Shown in pieces: positions 39,701 to 51,400 of a DNA stretch of 64,000 nucleotides. The position numbers and the translations under genes were made by a program. Origin of the DNA: Trichoplax adhaerens (lineage: Eukaryota; Placozoa; Uniplacotomia; Trichoplacea; Trichoplacidae); NCBI RefSeq assembly GCF_000150275.1, contig NW_002060943.1, positions 1,972,165 to 2,036,164 of the forward strand, given 5' to 3'. Position 1 is the first letter of the stretch. The number at the start of each line of letters is the position of its first letter. The notes beneath the pieces are model-generated. The model did not search any database. It had not been told where the DNA came from and saw nothing but the letters and a program-made list of their open reading frames with translations.

Positions 39701-40544
39701 TACACATCGGTAGATATTATAAAGGAAGAGATAGGAAGAAATTATCAGCACTATGTTAACCTGATTGCTATGCGTTGTGCACTTATATCACAATGGTAGT
39801 ACTGATTCCTATCTAAACTATTCATTTTCAAGCTTTATCAACCATTATTTGGATGTTTGTTAACCTACTGCTACTCCACTATATCATTATCTACACTGCA
39901 ATCTATCCGATCGATATCAAAGTAGTAATTAATATAAGCTCTTTATTAGCTAAAAAAGCCAACGTTATTCTCCTATTAACGCCCCAACTATCCGGATAGA
40001 TGAGCAAAATAATAATAAATGATACAGTCTACTCGACATGCAAGACAGATGAGGAATTATAATCCTATGATACCATCTATAATTGATATACTATGACACT
40101 TGTACAGTATACTACGTGCAGCAATTGCATATAAGGCTTATAAAACAATCCGATTGTCCATGTTCATCGACGTGTTTTCAACAAGATCACTTTCGACATA
40201 TTTGCAATGCATAAGTCTACAGTATAGTAGCGTCATTTCGACATGCAAAAGATAGGAAAGCGATCGATAAGGAAAGCAGTCCATATCTATCCGACATGAA
40301 AGAACACTTCCAAGATACTCTGATGATATCTATCCCACTTTAAAATCGATCTATTTGGCCATGTTTAGTATGGCCTAATGCTATCCAATGGCATCATGTC
40401 AGCCTGAACGATCATGCAAAAACTTACAATTGCCGGTTTATCACCATATTGATCGAAGTTTTCGCAGAAAAACTGATAGATGTTTAAGTGTGAAGGTATA
40501 AAAACATTGGATAACGGACTGGATATGATGTGTTCTTCCGCCAT
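36775..40544 (-). CDS. Acyl-CoA synthetase 1, 4-coumarate:CoA-ligase/luciferase-like, peroxisomal
   Basis: Eight exons: 40544-40428, 39462-39161, 38654-38491, 38243-38020, 37920-37749, 37587-37484, 37405-37178, 37074-36775. Phases close to 536 residues. An adenylate-forming enzyme: it activates a carboxylate (fatty or aromatic acid) with ATP and transfers it to CoA. Motifs: phosphate loop [11 protein letters not shown] (185-195), YGMTE (328-332), GWLHTGD (405-411), hinge VDRLKE (around Arg426) and PKSASGK with catalytic Lys516. The C-terminus is SKL, a type-1 peroxisomal targeting signal. The exact substrate cannot be read from sequence. It is the paralogue of synthetase 2, with six of eight exons the same length to the base except exon 7, which is one codon longer here. 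The lipase PNPLA-B follows on the same strand. Confidence 0.93.
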
Positions 40545-42505
40545 GGTGAGATTTTACTCTTTTAGGCTCTTTTCTCGAGGTTTTTAGCAGTCCCTGGTTT
40601 TTGCAGCCAGTAGTGATGGGTAAAATGGACGATTGCGATACTGGATGGTAGTCTACGGTATCTAACCATACTCAGTGAATAATACTGTAATGCCGTTACA
40701 GCAACATGGTACTGGTCGATAGACATGGGATCCACAGATATTCCATAGTCGATCGGTTGATGATTGCTTTACTATAGATTACAGTATGGAAATACCGGCA
40801 CTGTTAGAGTAGCTAGGGTACTTGATGAGGTATACAAAAATGGCTGCTCAAAATAATAGTCCTATTGCTATCCTTGCTGAGCCATAACTGCAATGGAATT
40901 TCTTTTTATTTAAGCCGCAAATGTATAGCTAATGTGTCGTATCTACTCTACTCTTACTAAGGTCTAGAAATTTATCCATAGCTGATCATTGCGAACACTT
41001 GTAGTCGATAGTGTCCTTGTTGAGCCTACCAGCAAAGCTTGCTGATTCATTCATCCTCCATCGAAGCCATAAGAACATTGCTGAATATGGCTGAAAGTTT
41101 TAATCGATTTCTTACTGTTATATCGATCTATCCATAGCTGATTATTGCAACATAGATAGAGCTATAGATCTATATAGTCGGTAATGTTGTTATTGAGCCT
41201 ACCTGCAGTAGTTGCAGGTGGATTCATCCTCCATGCAAAGCATGAAAGCATTGCTGAATATGACTAAAAGTTCCGATTGATTTCTTAATGTTATTTTGAC
41301 CTAGAATTGCAATCTTGTGATCAATTGATCCTTGATTCACTGGTATAAGTCATGGATGATTGATATAACGTTGCCATCTTCCGATTCAACAAGACCTATC
41401 TCCCAGCAACCTAATCAACTTCAGATCGGTACTGCCATACCTGCCTGCTTGAATGCTATGGCGAGTATTCAATGCAAGGATTTAGAATTGCATGCAGTTC
41501 TACATTGAGCTACTTTAAGCTAGAGAGTAATTCCTAGTGTCTCATCAGAGTTAAGTTTATCATTCGAAGTAAGTAAAGATAGTGTCCCTTTGCTGATCAC
41601 AATAACACCAATCTATATTGCTACACATACTGTATTATTCATAGTTCATTGATTGGAATATTTCGTTAGGACTGGATGAAAAAGATCAGCCCAAACTCAG
41701 CTGCTGATCAGAATGGCATCAATACTACTTGCTATGGATTTTACTAGGGCAGCATAGTAAATTAGTTCAAACTCTGCTCCCGATTAAAATGGTATCAATC
41801 AACAAGCGTCTACAGCTACTATAACAAATGAATACGAGAAATCAAGCACTGATATGCTTACAGCATATACTATTAATGGCGAATCTCTTAATCCAGATGC
41901 ATCTGTATTGACGTGTCCTTGAGCGTCTTGGCCATTAATAAATAAGGAAAAAAAATCACTTTTCGATAGTGCAGTACATCATGATATTATTTAGACTATG
42001 TATCGTCGAATAAAGTAGGCAGACAGGTAAACTACCATGATAGACATACCCTACTCTTAGCATAAATGCGAGCTAGCTTACAAGTAAAATAGATCGAGTA
42101 TGATGACTAAACTTAGCGACAACTTACAGCATTCGAAGTATCTACGCGTATTGAAGACCCTACAGTTGTAAATCATGTTATGTTCTATTTTATTATCATG
42201 CTCTTGATGTCATTAGAATATGTCGAAACATTGGACCCCAAAAATTGAACCGATACTGTAATAAATACACTCCATCCTCAAACTAGATAGGTTTTTAATT
42301 GAGGTATACGCGTTTCGTACATAGATATATTTATATATCAGTAAATCCTGATGAAACGATGGTAATATAAGCTTAGAGATTTTCTTCCATTTTTCTGACA
42401 GACTTACTGCTTGTCGTTATTCAATAAAAATTTCGATTTAAAAATTGCCTGATACGTGTATTCACATAGAAAATTATATAAAATCGATCACAAAGAATGG
42501 CGTTA
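40545..42505. other. Intergenic spacer between the two cassettes, with a duplicated block
   Basis: No gene seen. A block of about 155 bp is present twice at 40974-41300. The rest carries scattered short repeats such as CGACATG and GATCATT. Confidence 0.5.
40974..41300. repeat. Direct duplication, two copies of ~155 bp
   Basis: Copy 1 starts TCCATAGCTGATCATTGCGA (40975), copy 2 TCCATAGCTGATTATTGCAA (about 41130). Both continue through TTGAGCCTACC, GATTCATCCTCCAT, CATTGCTGAATATG and GATTTCTTA in the same order. Copies differ by scattered substitutions and small indels. Confidence 0.75.
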
Positions 42506-45500
42506 TTAATTATCTTTTTCAGTCATGTCTTTTTTATCATTAGGATCATTTGAATATTCTCGCTTAAACCACAAAGAGACATCTGGCCAATCTATTTTAT
42601 CATTTTCCGTCTTTTCATGTGCTAAGTAAACCATCAAACCGATATCCATCAGCTCAATGGTATCAATCAGAGATGTTATCATAGTATCCGAATCCTGGGC
42701 AAAGGGTATATTCGATGGAGTTAACCGACCAACTGCAATAGAAATTCCCACTGCAGACGTAAAAGCATTTGCTGCTGACCGCAATGTTTGGTAATGCTCA
42801 CGGTTTCTATCGGGATGATGCCAGTCTATAATTAAAATATGAAGATGCGATATCCATATCAATTAAAGAATTAATCACCTAAACTCACTTTGTTAGTGGT
42901 AAATTACATAGGATGTTATTTGTGTTGCTTCTATCTACGCGTATTTCAGTAAACTAGCTATCGTTGATTCTTAAGTCTGCAATTGGAATTATTAAAAATA
43001 ATCAAATATTCCCACAAATACCTTCTAACTTTCGCGACATTTTCTTCCGACATATAACCTCCGTTAATGCACCAAGTTTTAATAAGCAGTGAAAATGCTC
43101 TAAATCGTACTCTTCCAGGTGTCGAATACTGCTTAACATTTAAAAAGTATCGTCTCAAATTTTCTGGTCGTTTTTATTTGTATTTAAGCCCGATTAGAGT
43201 TATTGAAATGATGCTATTACAAATATTTATGGTCCATTGCCATCTAGTTAGAGATTTAATTGCTATACGTGTTAGAACTAACAGTATATTTATGAAAATC
43301 AGTATTAAACTGTATCCTACTTTACGTCAAACAATAAATCAGAATAAAGTTGGTACTTCCTAGTATAGATTTGAATATGCCCTTATTTTTATGCATCCAT
43401 ATTATAGATTAAAATATATCTAGATATCCAAAACTACAATTAACTTCTTACTTGTGGTCGGAATAATAGCGTGCAGCGTCAAATAAGTCTCCAAACTGTT
43501 GCTTTAAAATTCCAAGCAAATGAACAACTGAACAGTAAAATTCATGTGATATAGAAAATATCCTAATTGTAAATTTATGATGATTGAATTAGAAGTCTTT
43601 TCAATAGCGGATAAGCAATTAACTTTAGCATTTACAGACAAGTTATATTCTAGGCATCGCTAAATTGTACATTACCAAGGTTTATTAGGTCGACATTACC
43701 TCAGCATAATTGCAATGATAGTTTCGATGGTATTAACACATGGTCGAAGTATGATATTTCGTATTAGTAAATGAAGATTTCTTTGCCTAGCTTCTTTTAT
43801 ACAAGTCTTCAATAGCTCTGTTAATAGAATAAGAAATCATATATTGTACATCAACCATTTCACAACTTAAGCTCGTAATATTCTGTAAATAATTGCCTAA
43901 ATGAAGCCGTAGCTAAATTTTCCCAACTCAATTGTGTAATAAGCACTTTTTAACCTAAATCTATAACCAAAGCAGAGTTATCATTATCAGCAAGCCACTT
44001 GTTGGTTTCAGCCATGGCAGATTTGAGAGTTTCCATTAACCCTTCGTATTCATCGTGGCCAATTTTCTTGGCTAAATCGCCAGCGATATCTTCAGACTGA
44101 GTAATTATACGATCATTTTCGTACAAAGGCTGTAGTAAATTGCTCGTTATACATGTAGAATCTATCAATATACGGAAATATTCACTTTATTCAACTAGTA
44201 AAATAAAATAACGAAAAAGTGATAAACTACTATATCAAGGTAAGACTTTCAATATCTCTATCATTTAAGAGCTATTTGCTAGCATTGTGCGTAGATTTTT
44301 AAGATTTCGTATAAGTAGACTATCCCTTACAATGGTGCTTTCTTAGATATTCCAACGCATCTTCGAAGCCTTGTTGACATAATGCTCTAAGAGAGGCCTC
44401 ATCTGGAGAAAATAAAGCTCTAGTCGCTCGATGAAGATCGCCTAATGTAAATTTAATCGTTCGTCGAATACAGATATCGCTATTTTCAAAGTCATGAAGC
44501 GACACATGGTTAGGACAAATCATTCCATCACCGACGAAAGGAGAAATAGTTATTGTTTTCTGAATATCGAAAGGTATAGGATGGTTGTCCGAAATTCCAC
44601 CGTCTAAATATCGCTAATGATAAAGCATATAGGCATTACAAGATCATCTAATAAATCAAGTTGATTTTATTGATAATTTCTCTATACTTAGAATTTGGCA
44701 AAGTCTACTAACTGAGTAAAGTAACATTGAGATTTACGTTATAATATAATAGATATCTACGCTTTGCAATATAATATACCAATCTTTTTTTTATTCTACA
44801 TCTTTTGCAGATACAATGTTATAAGTAAATTTATACAACTTAAAATTTTTAATGTATTTCTTACCTCTCCACGATAAAAAGGTGGCACTATACCCGACCA
44901 AAAAGGGACAAAACAACTACAAGCTACACACTGCATACCATTTCCGGAAAAAGAAAGAATTTATCATCTTAATAATATTTATCATAACCTAATTTCATTT
45001 ACTTCAAGCTATTAGCAAGTTTATTACGAATAAATGAGATATTTTTAACTGCATATTATTTCATTTACTATAAATATAAATAAATGGACCTGATTGAACA
45101 AAAAGAAAATTCATATAAAATGAATAAATTGCTTTAAATACGCATGAATTATGAAGGTAGGGATAAACTAGAGTCTATCGATTTTATAATACGCGTACAT
45201 AACGAAAATTAGATACAAGCTTAAAAATTAATCCATCATTTAGAGAAATTTACATGTAATCAACAGTCTTGAATGGTACTGTTGTAATATGCTATATCTA
45301 AAAATGATCTTGAAATACGACTATATGTAACTAGCAGTCTTGAATAGTGCCTTTGTAATACGCTATTTCTAAAAATAACCTTGAGACACGAGCATAAATA
45401 ATCAGTAGTCTTGAATAAAACCGTTGTAATATGCTATATCTAAAAATAATCTTGAGATGCAAGTACATATAATCAGTAGTCGTGAATGGTACCGTTGTAA

Positions 45501-47387
45501 TATGCTATATCTAAAAACAATCTTGAAATATACTATTTACTACTGATATGCAGAAGTACTGTGGCGATGAAAAAGGTAAAAGTTTATTCTAGTAAAGGAA
45601 ATCCAGTAGTATATTCAAAGCTATCATGATTGATGCTTAAAAAATTGATTTCATGTAATTTACATGTAATCAGTAGTCTTATATGGTACTATTGTAATAT
45701 ACTATATCTAAAATGATCCTGGCATAAATAATCAGTAGTCTTGAATAGTACTGTTGTAATATGCTATATCTAAAAATGATCTTGTGATATACTATTGACC
45801 GCTGATATACATATGTAATACGGTGATGAGAAAAAGTAAAAATTTATTTTAGTAAAGTAAACACAATAATATATTCGAAGCTTTCATGATTGATGCTAAA
45901 AAATTAATTTCTGAAATATTGAATGTACAGGGACTATAGTACTTGAAGTATTCTATCAAATATGTAATAGTAAGGATAGAACTGTTTTAATTTCTTTTTC
46001 AATGTACGGCCTAATAAAAGGACCTTGGGCAAAATTAAGTCTACATTCTCCATCAATCGATCTGCATCAGATTAGTAATGATTTTTAGAGTCGATCTACA
46101 TAGAAGATGTCTATATTATTTCACTATAAGTCAAGTAATATCTTTATAGAATCCTGTACAATACTTACATTATATTCTCTCTCCATAAAGCAATCTTTAT
46201 CAGGTCAGTAACGATTTTAGAGTCGATTTACATAAAAGATATCTATACGTACTTTCACTAAAAGTCTGGTAATATCTTTTAAGAACTCTATGCAATAATT
46301 AATTTATAAGCTCTCTTCATGAATCATTCTTCATCGGCTTAGTAATGATTTTTATTTCAATCTATTTATATAGAAGATGAATATATTTACTTCACCAAAG
46401 GCTAATAATGCCGCTAAGAGTGATAAAGAGGTGATGTGATATTAATTGAAATTTTAGCCGAATTTCAGATTTTTTTAGCATGATTGCGTAATCCTAGAAT
46501 ATGCAGTGGTTTAATTGAAATTGCGATATGGACATCAACAATCTTTTATTACTTTTTCCCTAGGTCTAAACCTTCGTCATGCCCATTATAACCGATTTTT
46601 TTCATGAATAATGCATCTCATCTTCAAATAAACAAAGTCTAGAGATACGATTTAAAAGATTATAGTCCAGTATTTCCATAAGTATCGCCAAATGTACGTT
46701 AAATAGTAATTACTATTGCCTCTTTACGATTGGATTCTCAAGAAATTATACAATATATTATAATTTAGCATGTAAATGCATGTACAAGATATTATACGCA
46801 TATTTTTGCCGCAGTTACTCCTAAAGGTTGAAAATTAATGGGAAATACTATGTATTCCTAACTATAAAATATTATAACTTTAGGATATGATCAAGTTAAA
46901 GTATTTTACCTGCTTTAAAAATTATATTACAAACAGATGATGGATGTGATCATATATGCTTTGCTTTTAGCGATAGTTGATTTACCTTAATAAGATCCAT
47001 CTTTGAGAAGAATTCGCTAATGAGGATATTTTGTCGATCTCTGGCTCGAGTTAATGATATATGAACTTTATTGTTGGCTAATTGATGAGCATTATCAGGA
47101 AATACACGATCTAATGCTTCTTCAATCAAATGAGGTATGCTAACACGAGGGTGAAAAGCTCCTGTGTAAAAATCTCTAGTCTTCACCCCCATCTCGATAC
47201 AATATCGGCTTAATTCTGGTAATTTATCGGGACATACCACTAATGCTGATGCTGTGATTGCACCACCAGATGCTCCACTAGCTGAATTTAAATTTTTGAT
47301 TATATCTGGCGCATATTCCACAAATCCAGCTGCTACACCCAGTTGATATACAGACAAAAATCCACCACCAGAAAATGCTAGATTCAT
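42506..47387 (-). CDS. Patatin-like phospholipase PNPLA-C, full length
   Basis: Eight exons: 47387-46986, 44930-44865, 44613-44331, 44161-43955, 43817-43700, 43562-43452, 43128-43022, 42825-42506. All junctions are GT-AG and phases close to 537 residues. Patatin core (about 1-250): GGGFLS oxyanion loop (7-12; the final Gly of G-x-G-x-x-G is Ser), GASGG elbow with Ser40, FVPFWSG, and LDGG with Asp160. Exons 4-8 encode a ~290-residue helical C-terminal domain I do not recognise, with IRNIILRPCVN and QFGDLFDAARYYS segments and a charged Asp/Lys-rich end. This domain is shared only with the PNPLA-B exons, not PNPLA-A. Likely a triacylglycerol or phospholipid acyl hydrolase at lipid droplets or membranes. 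It follows synthetase 2 by 1.08 kb. Intron 1 (2.1 kb) holds two repeat arrays. Confidence 0.88.
45250..45800. repeat. Tandem repeat of ~71 bp in intron 1 of PNPLA-C
   Basis: Four consecutive units begin near 45253, 45324, 45395 and 45466, each with a TAATCAGTAGTCTTGAAT-like start, a TTGTAATATGCTATATCTAA-like middle and a TCTTGA end. After a spacer (about 45540-45655) two more units follow near 45660 and 45729. The spacer (ACTGATATG...TTTATTCTAGTAAAG...CATGATTGATGCT) is itself repeated at about 45795-45900, so a larger compound unit was duplicated. Confidence 0.75.
46055..46425. repeat. Tandem repeat of ~132 bp, three copies, intron 1 of PNPLA-C
   Basis: Three units share TAGTAACGATTTT-like, GTCGATTTACATAAAAGAT-like (about 46090, 46222, 46355), a TTTCACTAAAAGTC-like and a CTCTCTCCATAAAGCAAT-like segment in the same order. 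The third is most diverged. Confidence 0.65.
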
Positions 47388-48469
47388 TTTGTCTTTTTTT
47401 CAGTTATGGCTTGCTGTATCGGACTACGTATAGGAATAAGGATATACGCTTACGATATTATGTACCAAGGTATTTTTTTCTAGTAATCACGTACATTCTG
47501 GATACACTCATGCACGAATTCATTATATATTTACTGTAAATGTTGGTGTCAAAGGCGAGTATGCAAATGACCTGTGCTCAAAATTTTTTTTAAGACTGAA
47601 CAGCTTCAATGATGCCCGCTGATTTGATAAATATTATTTCAAGATCTTAACCAATAAAATGTAAGTTCTAACTTATTTTTTTATGGCTGATCAATCTAGC
47701 ATAATTTTATTGTCTTAGATGTACTCTTAGGGTAGAATCAATGAATAAAAAATGCTGTGTCTATTTTTCCAAATATTCTATATCATAGAAGTTACCTACT
47801 AAAATTGCTGCGTTTATTTTTCCAAATGCAGAGATATCAAAGAAGTTATCTACTAAAATTGCCTCGAGCAAGTACCTGCTAATATAGATTATATTCACTT
47901 AATACTATCTGTTACACAACTTCAATCACATTTGGGAACGGATAGTTTTCGCTTCAGACTGCTAGATTTAAGACAAATTTGAAACGCAATTTTATGTATA
48001 CGCTAGGTTATCAGTGTTCTAACACAAAATGCATTTTATTCGGCCACTAAAGCGAAAGATATAAATTCGTCCGCGAACGCAAGATTATACTTATGTAATC
48101 TCTATTTTATGTAATGTATAAGTGTTTGACTATTCTATCATAATTTAATTACTTCTAAGACGATAAATCGTTACAAATTGTCTCAGATTTCAACGTCATA
48201 ATGCGATAGCATTCTAGGCCATTAATGGTCAATTTTATACGCCCTAACGTCGAGTCATGTTTACGATATGGTATCACAACTTCAACATGTGTCATAAAGA
48301 AGCCTATCATTAGCAATTACAAAATCGTTATGCTTTTTAGGTATTAACGGAGTAATTGTCTAGCATAATTCTTTACATTTTCGAGTATGAAAAATTACAA
48401 AGGGCATAGTAATTTCAGATGTAAAGCGAAAAATCTTCTCAAGTTATAAGCAATGGGTGCATTTCGATT
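47388..48469. other. Intergenic, synthetase 2 to PNPLA-C
   Basis: About 1.08 kb, matching the 1.15 kb spacer of the other cassette in length. A short phrase (CTATTTTTCCAAAT...AGAAGTTA/TCTACTAAAATTGC) is repeated at about 47760-47860. No gene seen. Confidence 0.5.
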
Positions 48470-51400
48470 TTATAGTTTACTTTGTAATTTCGTTAACTCC
48501 GCGACCCGTTTTCTTAGTTCTCGTCTTAATATTTTACCACTTGCTGACTTAGGAATAATATCAGCAAATTCAATACCACCTCGTAAATATTTATGAGGGC
48601 TAACTTTACTCTTAACAAATTCAATAATCTCTTCCTTTGATATTTCGCTTTTCTTTACTATAAACGCCATCGGCAACTCTCCTGCTTCTAAATCCGGTCG
48701 ACCAATAACGGCAGCGTCGGCAATTTTTTCATTAGTAAGTAACAGTGCTTCTAGTTCGGCAGGAGGCACCTAGTTTGGTAAATATTAGGTTGGATCACGT
48801 TAGATTGACCATATTTTTCCCTTGTTACATCATATTTGTAATTCAAGTAGCAGCATTCAATATATTCTATTTGTTAGACCTGAAAGCCTTTGTACTTAAT
48901 TAATTCCTTCAAGCGATCGACAATGTAAAAATACCCATCTTCATCGTAATATGCAATATCACCAGTGTGCAACCAGCCATCTTTATCAATGGTTAATGCA
49001 GTAGCTTTTTCATTTCGAAAGTATCCTTTCATAACCTGAGGCCCACGTATACATAATTCTCCTCTTTCATGCTGTGGTAGTGATTTTCCATCCTCATCTA
49101 CAACCTATTACCCCAAAAAGAAAATGATTATATAGATGATCAATTTCTCAATCAAATTTATTAAATTAATAAAACGCAGGATATGACTTCCAGTAGTTAT
49201 AGATAATATAACAAGGTAAAATTATCTGTAGAGATTCTAGACAAACCTTAGCTTTCGTATTAGGAGCACAAACTCCAATGGCTCCAAATTTCTTCTCGTC
49301 AGCTCTTTTGACTAAATGAGAGATAGGGCTAAGTTCCGTCATACCATAAGCTGTAATAAGCAAATAAAGTTGAGGCTACATCAGATACATTAAGTAAAAT
49401 GTTTCTCATTAAAAGGTACGAAATTAAATACCTTGGCGTAATAATGATATCTTTGCTCGCTCTTTAACACTTTGACTGAGATCTGAGTCAAGTGGAGCTG
49501 CCCCACATATGGTTTCCTGCAGACTAGATAAATCAAATTTTTCTACCAAAGGATCCTTAGCTAAAAATACGTATAATGGTGGGACTAGGCAGGCATACTT
49601 GATCTGATGCGTAGCGATGAATCGGTATAAAAAGTTGTATAATTAATAGTTGTAGAAAGGAGAATTAAGAGTTATTTTGTTTATACGATGTTATCTATTT
49701 TCAGTTTTTAGATACCTTATATTTTTGAATGGATCCCAAAAAGAGCTCCGGTTCAAATCTTTCTAAGCTTATTAGGTGCGCACCAGTTCTTAGCCCAGAT
49801 AAAAGGATAACAACTAATCCATAGATATGATACCAAGGCAGTAATCCTAAGGACGGGCGGTCATTATCGAAAGCTTTGATATCTGGATGCATCAGTTGCA
49901 GAGAATTTGCAATTAGATTGTAATGTGTTAGCATAACACCTAAAACAGTGAAAGAGATAGATGGGTTAGAGTTTTCTAATAGGAAATCTTTCAATATATT
50001 CATGCCCATTCAGATCATAAAGCAATGGCTCAGAGCTTATGTACAATACTAAGCATTTGTAGTTTTATAATCTGTAATGATTAGGTAATGATATAATTTT
50101 ACATGCGAATAATTCTAAACCTATATACGAATACATTGCATGTATATGATAGCACAATTAAGGAATAGCCTAATACCTTTAGGGATGCCAGTTGTCCCGC
50201 TAGAATAAGGAATTACAACAGTATCTTGCATTGGTCGGATTGTGTCATCCATTTTAAAGAATGAGCCATCATCTTTCATTAGCTCGTTAAAGGACTTTAA
50301 TCCCTTAACGTGACCAAACACATAAGCGCCTCTTAATCGTCTGCGAAATGCCAAAGACAGATTTTAATAGGTTGTGAATGTTAATATGGCAATTATGTTA
50401 CGCCTATAATCCTACGAGTAACCTATGAATCTTAATGGGGTAGTTTAAATTTATTACTTACATTATTCAGTTTAGTGATATTAACAGCAGCTCTATTAGC
50501 CTAATTTAAATTATCCTTTTATTAAATAAATGACTGTCACAAAACTATTTAAGAATTTATACCTGATTTGTACACGATTAAGAAATTGTATGCATATTGC
50601 TATTGCTTTGTAAGACTTTAGTATATAACGTTAGATTGAATATACTCATTATCAATACTTACATCCTGGAGGTAACTTTCAAGGCTACATCGGCGTTGGT
50701 TGGATATGCAAACAAATACTGTGCAGACGATAACTTCATCTGCTTGGTCACTTCATCAGCAGTATATAAGGGGTTGATAGTTGTGACGATACCGCCAATG
50801 GCTGTAACCGCTAACAAGAGAACAGCATATTGAGGATGATTTGGGCTGAAGAGAGCTAAAATATCGCCTTTCTTAAATCCTAGTCGTCGCAATGCGGAAC
50901 CACATTGGCGTATTTGTAAGCCCAAATCTCTATAAGACAGCGTTTGTGCAGTGGCAGCATGCGTCTGTAGGTATAAATGGATTAATTTTACGAATGAGAA
51001 GAAGAAATATACCTCGTATGATTACTATGCAATGCATATATAAATGTTATATGCACATATTATAAACTGTAGAATGATGAATTAGATGATTTACGTGTAA
51101 TACATAGTCCAAGGTACACTGCAATACTAATCGTATGTATTAAGTGAAATAATTCATGTAATATTTTATGGCTGTAATGGCAAAGCCATAGAGAATATTT
51201 TCAGTATTATCACAGTTAACTTATATTGTTAGCCTTTGCATTTTTAGTTAAGATTTAGTCATAGACAGTAGTACAATGGATAAGTAGTATGTAGAGATTA
51301 CAGGTGGAGTAGATCCATATTGATTGCGATACAAGCAGTAAAGCAATCGTTGACAGTATATACTGAGATCCAAATGTATAATAAAGTTTGCTACTAGTAG

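Noticed and set aside
43067-43363. Plus-strand frame of 98 codons
   Set aside because: Antisense to PNPLA-C exon 7 and its intron; no independent support.
45250-46425. Regularly spaced repeats considered as a CRISPR-like array
   Set aside because: Units are contiguous and diverged, without constant repeats and unique spacers, and lie in an intron of a eukaryotic gene.
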